Position numbers and translations under genes: made by a program. Shown piece after piece: positions 7,920-16,547 of a DNA stretch of 27,498 nt. Within the stretch, counting starts at the first letter, position 1. Every line of letters begins with the position of its first letter. Source of the DNA: Bacillota bacterium (GTDB taxonomy: Bacteria > Bacillota > Clostridia > Christensenellales > Aristaeellaceae); assembly GCA_023415715.1 (NCBI GenBank), contig JAEZJP010000325.1, positions 1-27,498 of the forward strand. The letters are read 5' to 3'. The notes beneath the pieces were generated by a model. It was not told the origin of the DNA. It was given only the letters and a program-made list of their open reading frames with translations, and ran no database searches.

Positions 7920-7933
7920 GTTGAACGTAAAAC
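7920..7933 (-). promoter_or_regulatory. LacI-type operator O2
   Basis: GTTGAACGTAAAAC, whose reverse complement matches O1 at 12 of 14 positions (shared GTTTTACGT). It starts at the predicted transcription start, a classic repression position, and its centre is 54 bp from that of O1. Confidence 0.55.
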
Positions 7934-8034
7934 CTTGCCAAAATCCACAGGCTTCCAAATTTCTTTACGGGCCTCCGGAAGGGCATATGTCCTTCCTTTG
8001 TTTACCATTACCTATTTTAAAAGGAGGAAACCCA

Positions 8035-9414
8035 ATGAAAAAGTTTGTAGCCCTGCTCCTGAGCCTTCTGCTGGCTCTGGGCGCCGTTTCCGCCCTGGCG
8101 GAAGGGAAAGTCACATTGACCCTTGGCATCTGGCCCGAAGATGTGGACACAGGCGCCATCGAAGCCCATGAAACAAACTTCCTGCCCGCTTTCCAGGCCG
8201 CCATGCCCAATGTGGAAGTCGTGAAGGCCCACTACAAGTACGCTGTGGACACCTTCGTCTCCATGGCCGAAGCCGGAACGCTGCCCACCTTGTTTGAAAC
8301 CTGGTACACCGAGCCCCAGAAGCTGATCAAGGCCGGCTTCGTGGCTGACATCACCGACGAACTTACCGAACTTGGCTGGCTGGACAAAATGAACCCCTCC
8401 GTCCGCACGCTCCTGTCCGATGCCAATGGTCGCGTGTACGGCCTGCCCCGCGACGGCTATGCCCTGGGCCTGATGATCAACGCTCAGGTGTTTGAAGATG
8501 CCGGCCTGGTAGATGAGAACGGCATTCCCCTCTACCCCAAGACCTGGGATGAGCTTGCCGAAGTTGGCAAGAAGATCAAGGATGCCACCGGTTCCGCCGG
8601 CCTGTGCCTCCTGGCTGCCGATGCTGCCGGCGGCTGGCATTTCTCCAACATCGCCTGGGCCTTTGGCGCCAAGCTGGAATCCCAGAATGCCGAAGGCAAG
8701 TGGGAAGCCAACCTGAACAGCCCCGAAGCTGTTGCCGCCATGCAGTATGTCAAGGACCTCAAGTGGAAGTATGACATCCTGACCAGCGATCCCACCACCG
8801 AAAACTGGGGCACCGGCTTTGCCCAGCTGGGCACCGGCGCTGCCGCCATGTACATCGCCGCCGGCGACGCTGTGAACCAGCCCACCGAAGGCAATGGCCT
8901 GCCCGTTGACAAGCTGATGCTGGTTGGCGTTCCCGCCGGCCCCGGCGGTGCCTTCAGCCTCTCCGGCGGCACCCCCTACATGTTCTCCGCCAAGGCCACC
9001 AAGGAAGAGATCATGGCTGGCCTCAAGTATCTGGAGTGCATGGGCAAGGCTCCCGTCCTCACCGACAGCGCCAAGAACGGCATGGTTTTGGATGCCAAGA
9101 GCCGCGTGGACCGCGGTGTGCCCGTGATCAACAGCTTCCCCGCCTGGACCGATGCTGAATTCATCGCCGCCAACGAAGCCGTGACTGCCGAGTACAGCAA
9201 TATCGATCCCCGCATGTTCGAAAACTACTTCTCCACCGTGAGCACCGCCGGCAACCTGCGCATGGAAGAACCCGCCATGACCCAGGAAATGTACGCTGAG
9301 TTGACCAAGGTGCTGCAGGCTGTTGTGACCGACCAGAACGCCGATGTGCAGGCCCTGTTGGATACCGCCGATGCGAACCTGCAGAAGATTCTGGACGAAG
9401 GCATCAACAAGTAA
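8035..9414 (+). CDS. Extracellular sugar-binding protein of a CUT1-type ABC transporter
   Basis: A 459-residue family-1 extracellular solute-binding protein (MalE-like fold). The signal peptide is residues 1-22, with a signal peptidase I-like ALA site before EGKVTLTLGIW. There is no Cys near the cleavage site, so no lipobox, which is unusual for a binding protein in a single-membrane bacterium. The body shows family features such as LPTLFETWYTEP, YGLPRDGYALGLMINAQVF, PKTWDELAEVGKKI and a ligand-side FSLSGGTPYMFSA segment. AAAGGAGG (8021-8028) lies 6 nt before the chosen ATG; earlier in-frame starts lack a ribosome site and would bury the signal peptide. Codon choice is strongly biased to GCC, CCC and AAG, consistent with high expression. 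A terminator-like hairpin follows before the permease genes. Confidence 0.95.
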   Translation: MKKFVALLLSLLLALGAVSALAEGKVTLTLGIWPEDVDTGAIEAHETNFLPAFQAAMPNVEVVKAHYKYAVDTFVSMAEAGTLPTLFETWYTEPQKLIKAGFVADITDELTELGWLDKMNPSVRTLLSDANGRVYGLPRDGYALGLMINAQVFEDAGLVDENGIPLYPKTWDELAEVGKKIKDATGSAGLCLLAADAAGGWHFSNIAWAFGAKLESQNAEGKWEANLNSPEAVAAMQYVKDLKWKYDILTSDPTTENWGTGFAQLGTGAAAMYIAAGDAVNQPTEGNGLPVDKLMLVGVPAGPGGAFSLSGGTPYMFSAKATKEEIMAGLKYLECMGKAPVLTDSAKNGMVLDAKSRVDRGVPVINSFPAWTDAEFIAANEAVTAEYSNIDPRMFENYFSTVSTAGNLRMEEPAMTQEMYAELTKVLQAVVTDQNADVQALLDTADANLQKILDEGINK

Positions 9415-9436
9415 TCTTCCCCAAGCTTGATCTCCG

Positions 9437-9474
9437 CCGGGAGAGCCGGAAACCGGCTCTCCCGGGTTTTCGTT
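9437..9474 (+). terminator. Intra-operon terminator/attenuator
   Basis: A perfect 13-bp GC-rich stem (9437-9449 with 9453-9465), AAA loop and GTTTTCGTT tail directly after the binding-protein gene. Partial read-through would supply the permeases at lower level. Confidence 0.88.
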
Positions 9475-9551
9475 CCCGGACATTTGGGAAAGAGCATCGC
9501 AAACATGCTTTTCCCCAAGCGCCTGAATGATTGGATAAGGAGGCGGTTTAT

Positions 9552-10460
9552 ATGCTCCCGGCGGTAAGTACCAAACCGCAGCGAACTTTGAGGGCCAAAT
9601 ATGGCAAGGATGTGATCGGCTGGCTGATTATGCTGCCAAGCCTTGTCCTGTTTGCTTTTTTTGTATGGGTGCCGCTGGCCCAAAGTATCAAGCTGAGCTT
9701 GTTTGAAACCCAAGGCATACGTATGGTCCGGTATGTCGGCCTCGACAATTTCCGGGCTGTCATGATCAGCCCCGATTTCTGGCCCGCGGTCAGGAATACT
9801 TTTTCCTACACCATATGGTCGCTGATCATCGGCTTTCTGGTGCCTATTGTGCTGGCGGTATTCATACAGGAAATGGTCCACGGCAAAAGCCTCTTCCGGG
9901 TGGCCGTTTACCTGCCCAATATCGTGCCCGGCCTGGCCACCGTATTCCTGTGGAAGTTTATCTTCTCCAGCGGCGATAACGGCGCACTGAACATGCTTAT
10001 AAAATCGATTGGCCTGCCCAAAGGAGCCTGGCTCAGCAGCGCTATTATGGCGATTCCCATGATCGTCGTTACCATGACCTGGAAAGGCGCAGGCGCCACG
10101 GCGCTGATTTATCTGGCGGGACTGCAAAGCATCAATCCGGAATTATATGAAGCAGCCATCATCGACGGCGCCAATGTCCGCCAGCGTATATGGAATATTA
10201 CCGTTCCCCAGCTTTACAACCTGGGCCGAACGCTGCTGATACTGCAGATCATCGCCGTATTCCAAATCCTTTATGAGCCGCTGGTCATGACCAACGGCGG
10301 CCCCAACAACGCCTCGGTCAGCCTGATGCAGTTGGTGTTCCGGTATGCCTTCCAGGATTATCATTATTCCAACGCGGCGGCTGTATCGGTGATCATCTCC
10401 CTGATCCTCGTCACGTTGACGCTTGCGTACAACAAGCTCAACAAGCCCAAGGACATGTAA
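9552..10460 (+). CDS. CUT1 ABC transporter permease, MalF/UgpA type
   Basis: A 302-residue inner membrane protein with about six transmembrane segments. The first is at WLIMLPSLVLFAFFVWVPL; later come an EAA-type cytoplasmic loop, EAAIIDGANVRQRIWNITVP, that contacts the ATPase, and the FQILYEPLVMTNGGPNNAS segment typical of this permease class. Start chosen at 9552 because AAGGAGG (9537-9543) is 8 nt upstream; a TTG at 9531 in the same frame would overlap that site. It pairs with the next gene, 14 nt downstream, as a heterodimer. No ATP-binding subunit is encoded here, so a shared MsmX-like ATPase elsewhere is likely, as known for many Firmicute CUT1 systems. Confidence 0.95.
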   Translation: MLPAVSTKPQRTLRAKYGKDVIGWLIMLPSLVLFAFFVWVPLAQSIKLSLFETQGIRMVRYVGLDNFRAVMISPDFWPAVRNTFSYTIWSLIIGFLVPIVLAVFIQEMVHGKSLFRVAVYLPNIVPGLATVFLWKFIFSSGDNGALNMLIKSIGLPKGAWLSSAIMAIPMIVVTMTWKGAGATALIYLAGLQSINPELYEAAIIDGANVRQRIWNITVPQLYNLGRTLLILQIIAVFQILYEPLVMTNGGPNNASVSLMQLVFRYAFQDYHYSNAAAVSVIISLILVTLTLAYNKLNKPKDM

Positions 10461-10474
10461 GGGGGGAAGAGCAA

Positions 10475-11377
10475 ATGAAATCATTCCGTCATAAGTCCGA
10501 AGGCGTCATCCGTGGCTACGATTTTCGCAAGCCTGCGGTCAAAATTGGATATACGCTGATGGTGCTGGTACTGGTCGCGGCTTTCCTGGCTTCGGTCATG
10601 CCGTTATTATGGGTCATCCTTTCAGGGTTCAAGGAAAACCAGGAATTCATGCGCGGCGTCAAGGCGGCAGACAAGCACTTCTATCCGCAATTCTTACCTG
10701 TATCCTTCAGCTTCAGCGGGTATGCCGATACCTGGAAAGAAGTCAAGTATTATCGTTTCTATTTGAACAGTCTTTGGGTGGTGCTGGGTAGCTGCGTAAG
10801 CGCCGTATTATTCAACGGGCTTTTGGCATATGTCATCTCCCGTCTAAAGCCCCGGGGCAGCAAGCTGGTGCTGGGGTTGATCATGCTAAGCCTGATGCTG
10901 CCGGCCACCACAAGCCTTGTTCCGCTGTTTATCAACATTACCAACCTCGGGCTGATTGGTTCTTTTCTTCCCCTATGGCTGTGCATCGGCGCCAACGCGT
11001 TCTATGTGATCCTTTTTAAGAGCTTTTACGACAACCTGCCGGATTCGCTGCTGGAAGCGGCGCGGTTGGACGGCTGCAATGACCTGACGCTGTTTTACAG
11101 GATCGTACTGCCGCTGAGCATGCCCATCAATATGGTAATACTCATCTATGCGGTGAACGCCGCCTGGTCGGACTTTTTGCTGCCGTACCTGGTGTTGACC
11201 AACACACCCCTGGAAACGGTCATGGTGCGTTTGTTCACCTACCGCACTTCCGACAGGGTCAACCAGATCGACATCATCAAGGCCATCGTGTTCGCCATCA
11301 TTCCGCCGATCATACTGTTCATCACCTTCCAGCGGCAGATTACGCAAAACGTTGTTTCCACCGGCCTCAAAGGGTAA
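10475..11377 (+). CDS. CUT1 ABC transporter permease, MalG/AraQ type
   Basis: A 300-residue membrane protein with six predicted transmembrane segments and the EAA loop EAARLDGCNDLTLFYRIVLP near residues 190-210, followed by LVLTNTPLETV. The C-terminus RQITQNVVSTGLKG is characteristic of this half of the permease pair. GGGGGGAAG lies about 6-12 nt upstream of the ATG. Together with the preceding permease and the binding protein it imports an oligosaccharide; the substrate is probably the product of the beta-helix hydrolase at the end of the operon and the substrate of the GH65 enzyme next door. Confidence 0.95.
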   Translation: MKSFRHKSEGVIRGYDFRKPAVKIGYTLMVLVLVAAFLASVMPLLWVILSGFKENQEFMRGVKAADKHFYPQFLPVSFSFSGYADTWKEVKYYRFYLNSLWVVLGSCVSAVLFNGLLAYVISRLKPRGSKLVLGLIMLSLMLPATTSLVPLFINITNLGLIGSFLPLWLCIGANAFYVILFKSFYDNLPDSLLEAARLDGCNDLTLFYRIVLPLSMPINMVILIYAVNAAWSDFLLPYLVLTNTPLETVMVRLFTYRTSDRVNQIDIIKAIVFAIIPPIILFITFQRQITQNVVSTGLKG

Positions 11378-11409
11378 CGCATATATTCGCCAAGCAAAGG
11401 ATGGATACC

Positions 11410-13737
11410 ATGGCAAAGATAGCAGACATTTATTTTCAGTGTCATCCCTGGCAGATTAAGGAATTGGGCTTTGATCCCGACCACAGCCGGGTCAGCGAAT
11501 CTATTTTCTCCCTGGCCAATGAACATATGGGTGTACGCGGATATTTTGAGGAGGGCACCTGCGCATCAAGCCTGATGGGCAGTTATCTGGGCGGTATTTA
11601 TGAGCTGGACGGGGAGGATACTCCCGGCGGCTATAAAGGCATCGTAAAGCAGACCCACTATATGGTCTGCGCCCCCGATTTTCTATACAGCCCCATAACG
11701 GCGGATGGCTGCAAGCTGGACGTTGTAACCTGCAATGTCGCGGATTATGAGCGGACATTGGATTTGAAGTCAGGCCTTCTTTTCCGCAGTTTTGTGTGGG
11801 AGCTGCCCGGCGGCAGCAGGGTATCGGTGCTGTTTGAGCGCCTTCTTTGCATGGACGATCCTCACCAGGCTGTCCAGCGCATCACGCTGACGGCACTTGA
11901 CGCGCCTGTTTCGGTAGATCTTGTCCTTGGCGTCAACGGCCATGTGATTCATCAAAACACCGGCCGCTGCGACTGGCAGGACCGGGGCGGACTTTCGGAA
12001 GGATTGCGTGCCGCCCATCTTTTTCAAACAAAAACTACCGGGCAAAAGGCGCTGTACAGCTTTGCGCTGTCACTGCCGGAGGGAGCCGCGGCCACACCCG
12101 TTGAAAAGCCCTTGTTTTCCGGTTTTAAGGTGTCGTCTAGCCTTATTCCCGGCACGCCTGCTGTATTTGAGAAAAGAATTTGGGTGGATTCCATCCGCCA
12201 GGGCGATATAGTGGAAAGCGATGCATCGCGCCTTGAAAAGGCCGCGGCAAGCGCCGATGCGGTACTTTCCTTTGATGCGCTTCTTAAAAGCAATACGGAG
12301 CACTATGCCCAGCTTTGGCGCACCGCCGATGTGCAGCTGGACGGCGATCCGCAAAGCCAGCAGGGCATACGCTACTGCATCTTCCAGCTGCATCAAACTT
12401 ACCGGGGTTTTGACGGGCGCAACAACATCGGCGCCAAGGGCTTAACCGGCGAAGCCTACAACGGCCATGCTTTCTGGGATACGGAAACCTACTGCCTGCC
12501 CTACTACCTGCTCAATGATATGAAGGCGGCCCGGAATCTGCTTTTATACAGGTATCATACCCTGCCCCAGGCCAGGGAGCGGGCTATACAGCTGGATTGC
12601 AAGGGCGCCTGCTACCCCATTGCTACGCTAAACGGCAAGGAGGCCTGCACCCTATGGCAGCACGCCAGTTTGCAGATGCAGCCCAGCACCTCCGTAGCCT
12701 ACGCGGTATGGAATTACCACCACCTGTCAAACGATGACACTTTCCTGTTCCGCGAAGGCGTGGAAATGCTGGTGGAGATCAGCCGCTACTGCGCATCCCG
12801 CGGGGATTGGAACCGGGACCGCACAGCCTACGGCTATTACGGCGTCATGGGTCCGGATGAGTTCCACCTGATGGTGAACAACAATTACTATACCAACTTC
12901 ATGGGCAAAAAGACCATGGAATTTACCCTACAGGCGCTCTCCCGTATGGAATCGGAAGCGCCGGAGGCTTTTGCGGCCTTTGCTGACAAGTTGTCAGTAA
13001 CAGAGGAAGAGCGGCAGTACTGGGCTGCGTGCGCTAAAGCCATGCTGCTCAAGCAAGATGACAGCCTGGTCTTTGAGCAGCACGAGGGGTACTTTACCCT
13101 GCCGCACCTGGACATTCACAGCATTCCTCCCACGGACTTCCCGCTGTACCATCATTGGAGCTACGACCGCATTTACCGCACCGATATGATCAAGCAGCCG
13201 GATGTGCTGATGGCCATGTTCTTGTATCCTGGCGACTACTCGCTTGATGAAAAGGCCGCCAATTATGACTATTACGAACCCCGGTGCATTCACGAAAGCT
13301 CGCTGTCGCCCTCCATCCACTCCATCTTTGCCAGCGAACTCAAGCGCCATGAGGAAGCCTTCCGCTTCTTTGGCTTTGCGGCCAGGCTGGACCTGGACAA
13401 TTACAACTGCAACACGGCTGAAGGCCTGCACTTGGCCAACATTGCCGCCGCGTGGGTGACCATTGTGTTCGGCTTTGGCGGCCTGCGCACCGATGGGCCG
13501 GTTCCCTCCCTCAGCCCGTCCATCCCCGCCGTATGGGAAGGATACCATTTCAACTTTACGGTGCATGGGAGCACGCTCCGGGCCGACATCTTAAGGGAGG
13601 CTGTCACTCTCTCCCTCATTCAGGGCAGCCCAGCAACGCTCAACGTATATGGCCGGGAAATCATCGTAGGCAGCGAGGCTATTTCTATACCTTTGCCGGA
13701 AGATTGCCGGGAAGCGGCAGCCAAGGAAGCTTCGTAA
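11410..13737 (+). CDS. Glycoside hydrolase family 65 disaccharide phosphorylase
   Basis: A 775-residue cytoplasmic inverting phosphorylase that splits an alpha-glucoside with phosphate into beta-glucose 1-phosphate and the acceptor. It shows the N-terminal beta-sandwich (ESIFSLANEHMGVRGYFEEG), the (alpha/alpha)6 barrel entrance NGHAFWDTETYCLPYYLL, the catalytic acid Glu484 in GVMGPDEFH, the conserved KQPDVLM stretch, and phosphate-site residues in HESSLSPSIHS. It contains the TLNGKEACTLWQHASLQMQP variant loop, so it belongs to a subgroup whose specificity (kojibiose, nigerose, glucosyl-rhamnose, glucosylglycerol and so on) cannot be decided by eye. The ATG at 11410 is preferred because AAAGGA lies 8 nt upstream; the ATG at 11401 is too close to it. 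No beta-phosphoglucomutase is adjacent. Absence of a signal peptide fits phosphorolysis after uptake. Confidence 0.93.
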   Translation: MAKIADIYFQCHPWQIKELGFDPDHSRVSESIFSLANEHMGVRGYFEEGTCASSLMGSYLGGIYELDGEDTPGGYKGIVKQTHYMVCAPDFLYSPITADGCKLDVVTCNVADYERTLDLKSGLLFRSFVWELPGGSRVSVLFERLLCMDDPHQAVQRITLTALDAPVSVDLVLGVNGHVIHQNTGRCDWQDRGGLSEGLRAAHLFQTKTTGQKALYSFALSLPEGAAATPVEKPLFSGFKVSSSLIPGTPAVFEKRIWVDSIRQGDIVESDASRLEKAAASADAVLSFDALLKSNTEHYAQLWRTADVQLDGDPQSQQGIRYCIFQLHQTYRGFDGRNNIGAKGLTGEAYNGHAFWDTETYCLPYYLLNDMKAARNLLLYRYHTLPQARERAIQLDCKGACYPIATLNGKEACTLWQHASLQMQPSTSVAYAVWNYHHLSNDDTFLFREGVEMLVEISRYCASRGDWNRDRTAYGYYGVMGPDEFHLMVNNNYYTNFMGKKTMEFTLQALSRMESEAPEAFAAFADKLSVTEEERQYWAACAKAMLLKQDDSLVFEQHEGYFTLPHLDIHSIPPTDFPLYHHWSYDRIYRTDMIKQPDVLMAMFLYPGDYSLDEKAANYDYYEPRCIHESSLSPSIHSIFASELKRHEEAFRFFGFAARLDLDNYNCNTAEGLHLANIAAAWVTIVFGFGGLRTDGPVPSLSPSIPAVWEGYHFNFTVHGSTLRADILREAVTLSLIQGSPATLNVYGREIIVGSEAISIPLPEDCREAAAKEAS

Positions 13738-13776
13738 TGCGTTTTCCAATTGCATATTTTCAAGGAGGCGTCCGCA

Positions 13777-15663
13777 ATGAAAAAGCTTGTATCCCTGGTT
13801 ATATGTTTCCTGCTTTGCTCGATGCTGGCGCCTTCCTTTGCCCAGGAGGCGGCGTTTGAAGTAAAGCTGTACAGCCAGCCCATGAACATACCCGAAAGCA
13901 AGGTCTGCAAAGTCACAATCGACGGGCAGCCCCTGTCCGTCATCGACACGGCGGTGAACCATCAAAGGACGTGGACCTCAAGGCCCATGTTGGATACTAC
14001 GCCTGTGGCCTTATTCTCTATGGGCGGGCCGGTATCGGTCACGGTTCAGTTTCCGGGCGTTACGCTGGAGTCCGTCACCGTAAGGCCGCTGTCGCTGGGC
14101 ATCACGCCTTCCATCTCCGGTGACACGGTACAGTTTGTATTGCATGAGCCATCTCCTGTCACGGTGGAGTACAATAACCAGGTGAAAGGCGCGCTGCACC
14201 TGTTTGCCTCACCTCTGGAGACCGGTGTTCCCGATAAAAAGGACCCCAATGTGTTGTATTTTGGCCCCGGCTTGCATGAAGCGGGCCTGATCACGCCCAA
14301 GGACGGACAGACCATCTATCTGGCCGGCGGCGCCGTACTCCGCGGCTACATTCAAGCCGGCGGCGTCAAGAATGTACGCATTATGGGCCGGGGTATCATC
14401 GACGGCAGCCATTACGACAGGTGGGAAGACACCATCGTGCCCATCAATTTCACCGAAAGCAAAAATATCTCCATTGAGGGCATTACCATTTTGGACCCCG
14501 CCGCCTGGACGGTAAACCTGTATAAGTGCGATACCGTCACGGTAGAGGGCTTAAGTATCGTGGCTGCCCGCTCCAACTCCGACGGCATCACCACCCAGTC
14601 CTGCCAGAATGTTACCGCCCGCAACTGCTTTGTAAGGGGTTGGGATGACAATCTGGTGGTCAAGGGCTACGATGGCAATGTAAAGAACATCCTCTTTGAC
14701 AACTGCGTGCTGTGGACGGACCTGGCCCAATCCTGTGAGGTGGGCTATGAAACCAGGGCGGACGTGATGGAGGACATCACCTTCCGCAACATCACCGTGC
14801 TGCACAACTTCCACAAGCCGGTCATGTCCATCCACAATAGTGACAACGCGCTGATTCAAAACGTGCGCTTTGAAAACATTGTGGTGGAAGACGCGCAGAT
14901 GGGCAATGGCGATGGCGCGCGTCTCCTGATAGAACTGACGACCACCAAATCGCAGTGGTCCAAAGCGTTAAAGCGCGGAAATACGCGTGGCGTGGTGTTT
15001 GACAATATCAAAGTCCTTGGTGGCAGGGAATCCTCCATACGCATCTTTGCCTTCAACAAGGATTACACCATTGATGATGTGCTGTTCAAGAACATGGAGA
15101 TCCTGGGCAAGCGAATCACAACGATGGATGACATCAAGCTTAACAAGAACAAGAACATTGGCGCAAATATAAGGGTAGAAGCCGATGTAAGCCAGGTAAC
15201 GGCCAATTATCCCGGCTACATGCACACCTATAAGGAAACGGCCGCCCCCGCAGCACCTGAGACCGGGATCAGCCTGACCGCCGCCACCAACGGACAGACC
15301 CAGTCCTATGCCGCGGCCAATGCCGTAGACGGCGATTTGAACACCTATTGGGAAGGCGCGGGTTTGGGTCAGGATGAATTGACCTTAAACCTTGTGGAAG
15401 CCACTGTCCCCACAAGTCTTGCGCTGCGCTTGAATCCCGCCACCATTTGGGGCAAACGGAATCAAACCTTCTCCATCCTTTACAGTGCTGACGGAAAAAG
15501 CTTTGAAGAGCTGGTGCCCGCTGCGGAATACACTTTTGATCCTGATACCGGAAACAGCGCTGAAATCCCGCTGCCCAGTCAAAGCCTTGTATCCATCAAG
15601 CTTGTGTTCACAAAAAATACAGGCGCTGCCGGTGCGCAAGTGGCGGAAGCCATCCTGAAATAA
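13777..15663 (+). CDS. Secreted GH28-clan right-handed beta-helix hydrolase with C-terminal F5/8C (CBM32-like) domain
   Basis: A 628-residue exported enzyme. A signal peptide (1-24, cleavage after PSFA) leads into an N-terminal beta-sandwich (about 25-155), a parallel beta-helix (about 160-460) rich in NVRIMGRGIIDG- and ILFDNCVLW-type coils, and an F5/8 type C domain (about 488-628) starting at AATNGQTQSYAAANAVDGD, likely carbohydrate-binding. The catalytic acids match GH28 by spacing: Asp269 in NSDG and Asp290-Asp291 in WDDN (21 and 22 residues apart). The polygalacturonase GHG and RIK substrate motifs are missing, replaced by AQSCEVGYETR and a SIH segment. The substrate is therefore probably not plain polygalacturonate. 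AAGGAGG (13762-13768) precedes the ATG by 8 nt. It closes the sugar operon, 39 nt after the GH65 gene. Confidence 0.88.
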   Translation: MKKLVSLVICFLLCSMLAPSFAQEAAFEVKLYSQPMNIPESKVCKVTIDGQPLSVIDTAVNHQRTWTSRPMLDTTPVALFSMGGPVSVTVQFPGVTLESVTVRPLSLGITPSISGDTVQFVLHEPSPVTVEYNNQVKGALHLFASPLETGVPDKKDPNVLYFGPGLHEAGLITPKDGQTIYLAGGAVLRGYIQAGGVKNVRIMGRGIIDGSHYDRWEDTIVPINFTESKNISIEGITILDPAAWTVNLYKCDTVTVEGLSIVAARSNSDGITTQSCQNVTARNCFVRGWDDNLVVKGYDGNVKNILFDNCVLWTDLAQSCEVGYETRADVMEDITFRNITVLHNFHKPVMSIHNSDNALIQNVRFENIVVEDAQMGNGDGARLLIELTTTKSQWSKALKRGNTRGVVFDNIKVLGGRESSIRIFAFNKDYTIDDVLFKNMEILGKRITTMDDIKLNKNKNIGANIRVEADVSQVTANYPGYMHTYKETAAPAAPETGISLTAATNGQTQSYAAANAVDGDLNTYWEGAGLGQDELTLNLVEATVPTSLALRLNPATIWGKRNQTFSILYSADGKSFEELVPAAEYTFDPDTGNSAEIPLPSQSLVSIKLVFTKNTGAAGAQVAEAILK

Positions 15664-15679
15664 AGGTTCCTCACCTTCA

Positions 15680-15727
15680 AAAAATCCTTCCGGAATGGCC
15701 CAGCACTAAACCGGAAGGATTTTTCGT
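15680..15727. terminator. Bidirectional rho-independent terminator
   Basis: A 13-bp perfect stem (15681-15693 with 15711-15723) with flanking A and T runs on either side, between the convergent hydrolase genes. It ends both the sugar operon and the SGNH hydrolase gene. Confidence 0.88.
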
Positions 15728-16509
15728 CAGGTCAGCGGGTTTTTCGCCTGCAATGGTACACGCGTGTGATACTGTTTTAAACCGGATGCCTTTGCAAGCC
15801 TTGGTACCGGCAGAAAGGGAAGAGCCGGCTTGATATACAGATAGTCCTTTCGCAAAAGCGACTCCGCTATCAGCATATGTCCTTTGGTATTTGGATGCAT
15901 GCCGTCCAGGCTTATCAGATCCGCAACGTCCCGCCTGGAGAGGAAAACATCCCGAAGGTCGAATATATCGCAACCCGTTTCAAGCGCCGCATCCCTCACG
16001 GCGATGGCGTACCGTTCCTGCCAGCGGTAGATGTTCTGAACGTCGATCAAATACCTGAGCACTGCATCCGCGTCAAGCCCTTTGGTGACCCAGTTAAAGA
16101 AGCGCTGGGCATGCAGGGGCGGCGGCGTCACCAATAAAGGCGCGGCATTGCGGCGGCGTACCTTCAGTACGAATTCCTTCAGCAGACGGCGAAACGTATC
16201 AAGAGGAACCTTGGCCTCATGGTAGGCGGAAGGATCCTTCGCCACCTCATCCCAATGAAGGTCACAGTCGTTCCCGCCGTACTCAATGACTACGATGGTA
16301 CCCGCTACATCGCCGCATTCCATAAAATCCTGCAGCCCTTCCGCCACAGTGGCCCCCATTCGGGCATGATTTTCCACCGGAACGTTAAGGGCAGATTGCA
16401 GCTGCACATCGCAGCGCTCCCGGGCAATGGCATACCTTCCACGGTCCTCATCAAACATGATGCCCTTACCGATGGAATCTCCAAACAAATGAATCGGCCG
16501 CAACTCCAT
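15727..16509 (-). CDS. SGNH/GDSL-family hydrolase
   Basis: A 260-residue esterase-type hydrolase of the SGNH fold. Block I is LFGDSIGKG with nucleophile Ser12, block II includes HARMGATV with the oxyanion Gly, block III is EYGGNDCD with the oxyanion Asn, and block V is DGMHPNTKGH with the catalytic Asp and His. Such enzymes remove acyl groups from carbohydrates, lipids or wall polymers; the substrate here is unknown. There is no signal peptide, so it acts in the cytoplasm unless exported unusually. AAGGGG lies 11 nt before the ATG, a slightly long spacing. It converges on the sugar operon and is divergent from the DUF1836 gene, so a link with carbohydrate deacetylation is possible but unproven. 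Confidence 0.88.
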   Translation of the reverse strand: MELRPIHLFGDSIGKGIMFDEDRGRYAIARERCDVQLQSALNVPVENHARMGATVAEGLQDFMECGDVAGTIVVIEYGGNDCDLHWDEVAKDPSAYHEAKVPLDTFRRLLKEFVLKVRRRNAAPLLVTPPPLHAQRFFNWVTKGLDADAVLRYLIDVQNIYRWQERYAIAVRDAALETGCDIFDLRDVFLSRRDVADLISLDGMHPNTKGHMLIAESLLRKDYLYIKPALPFLPVPRLAKASGLKQYHTRVPLQAKNPLT

Positions 16510-16547
16510 AGGCTTTACATCCCCTTATAATCTGGTTATGAATACTA

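Noticed and set aside
8017..9483. 488-codon ORF antisense to the binding-protein gene
   Set aside because: Shadow of strong GC-biased codon use. The product is Gly/His-rich low complexity, with no ribosome site or family; the plus strand gene is certain.
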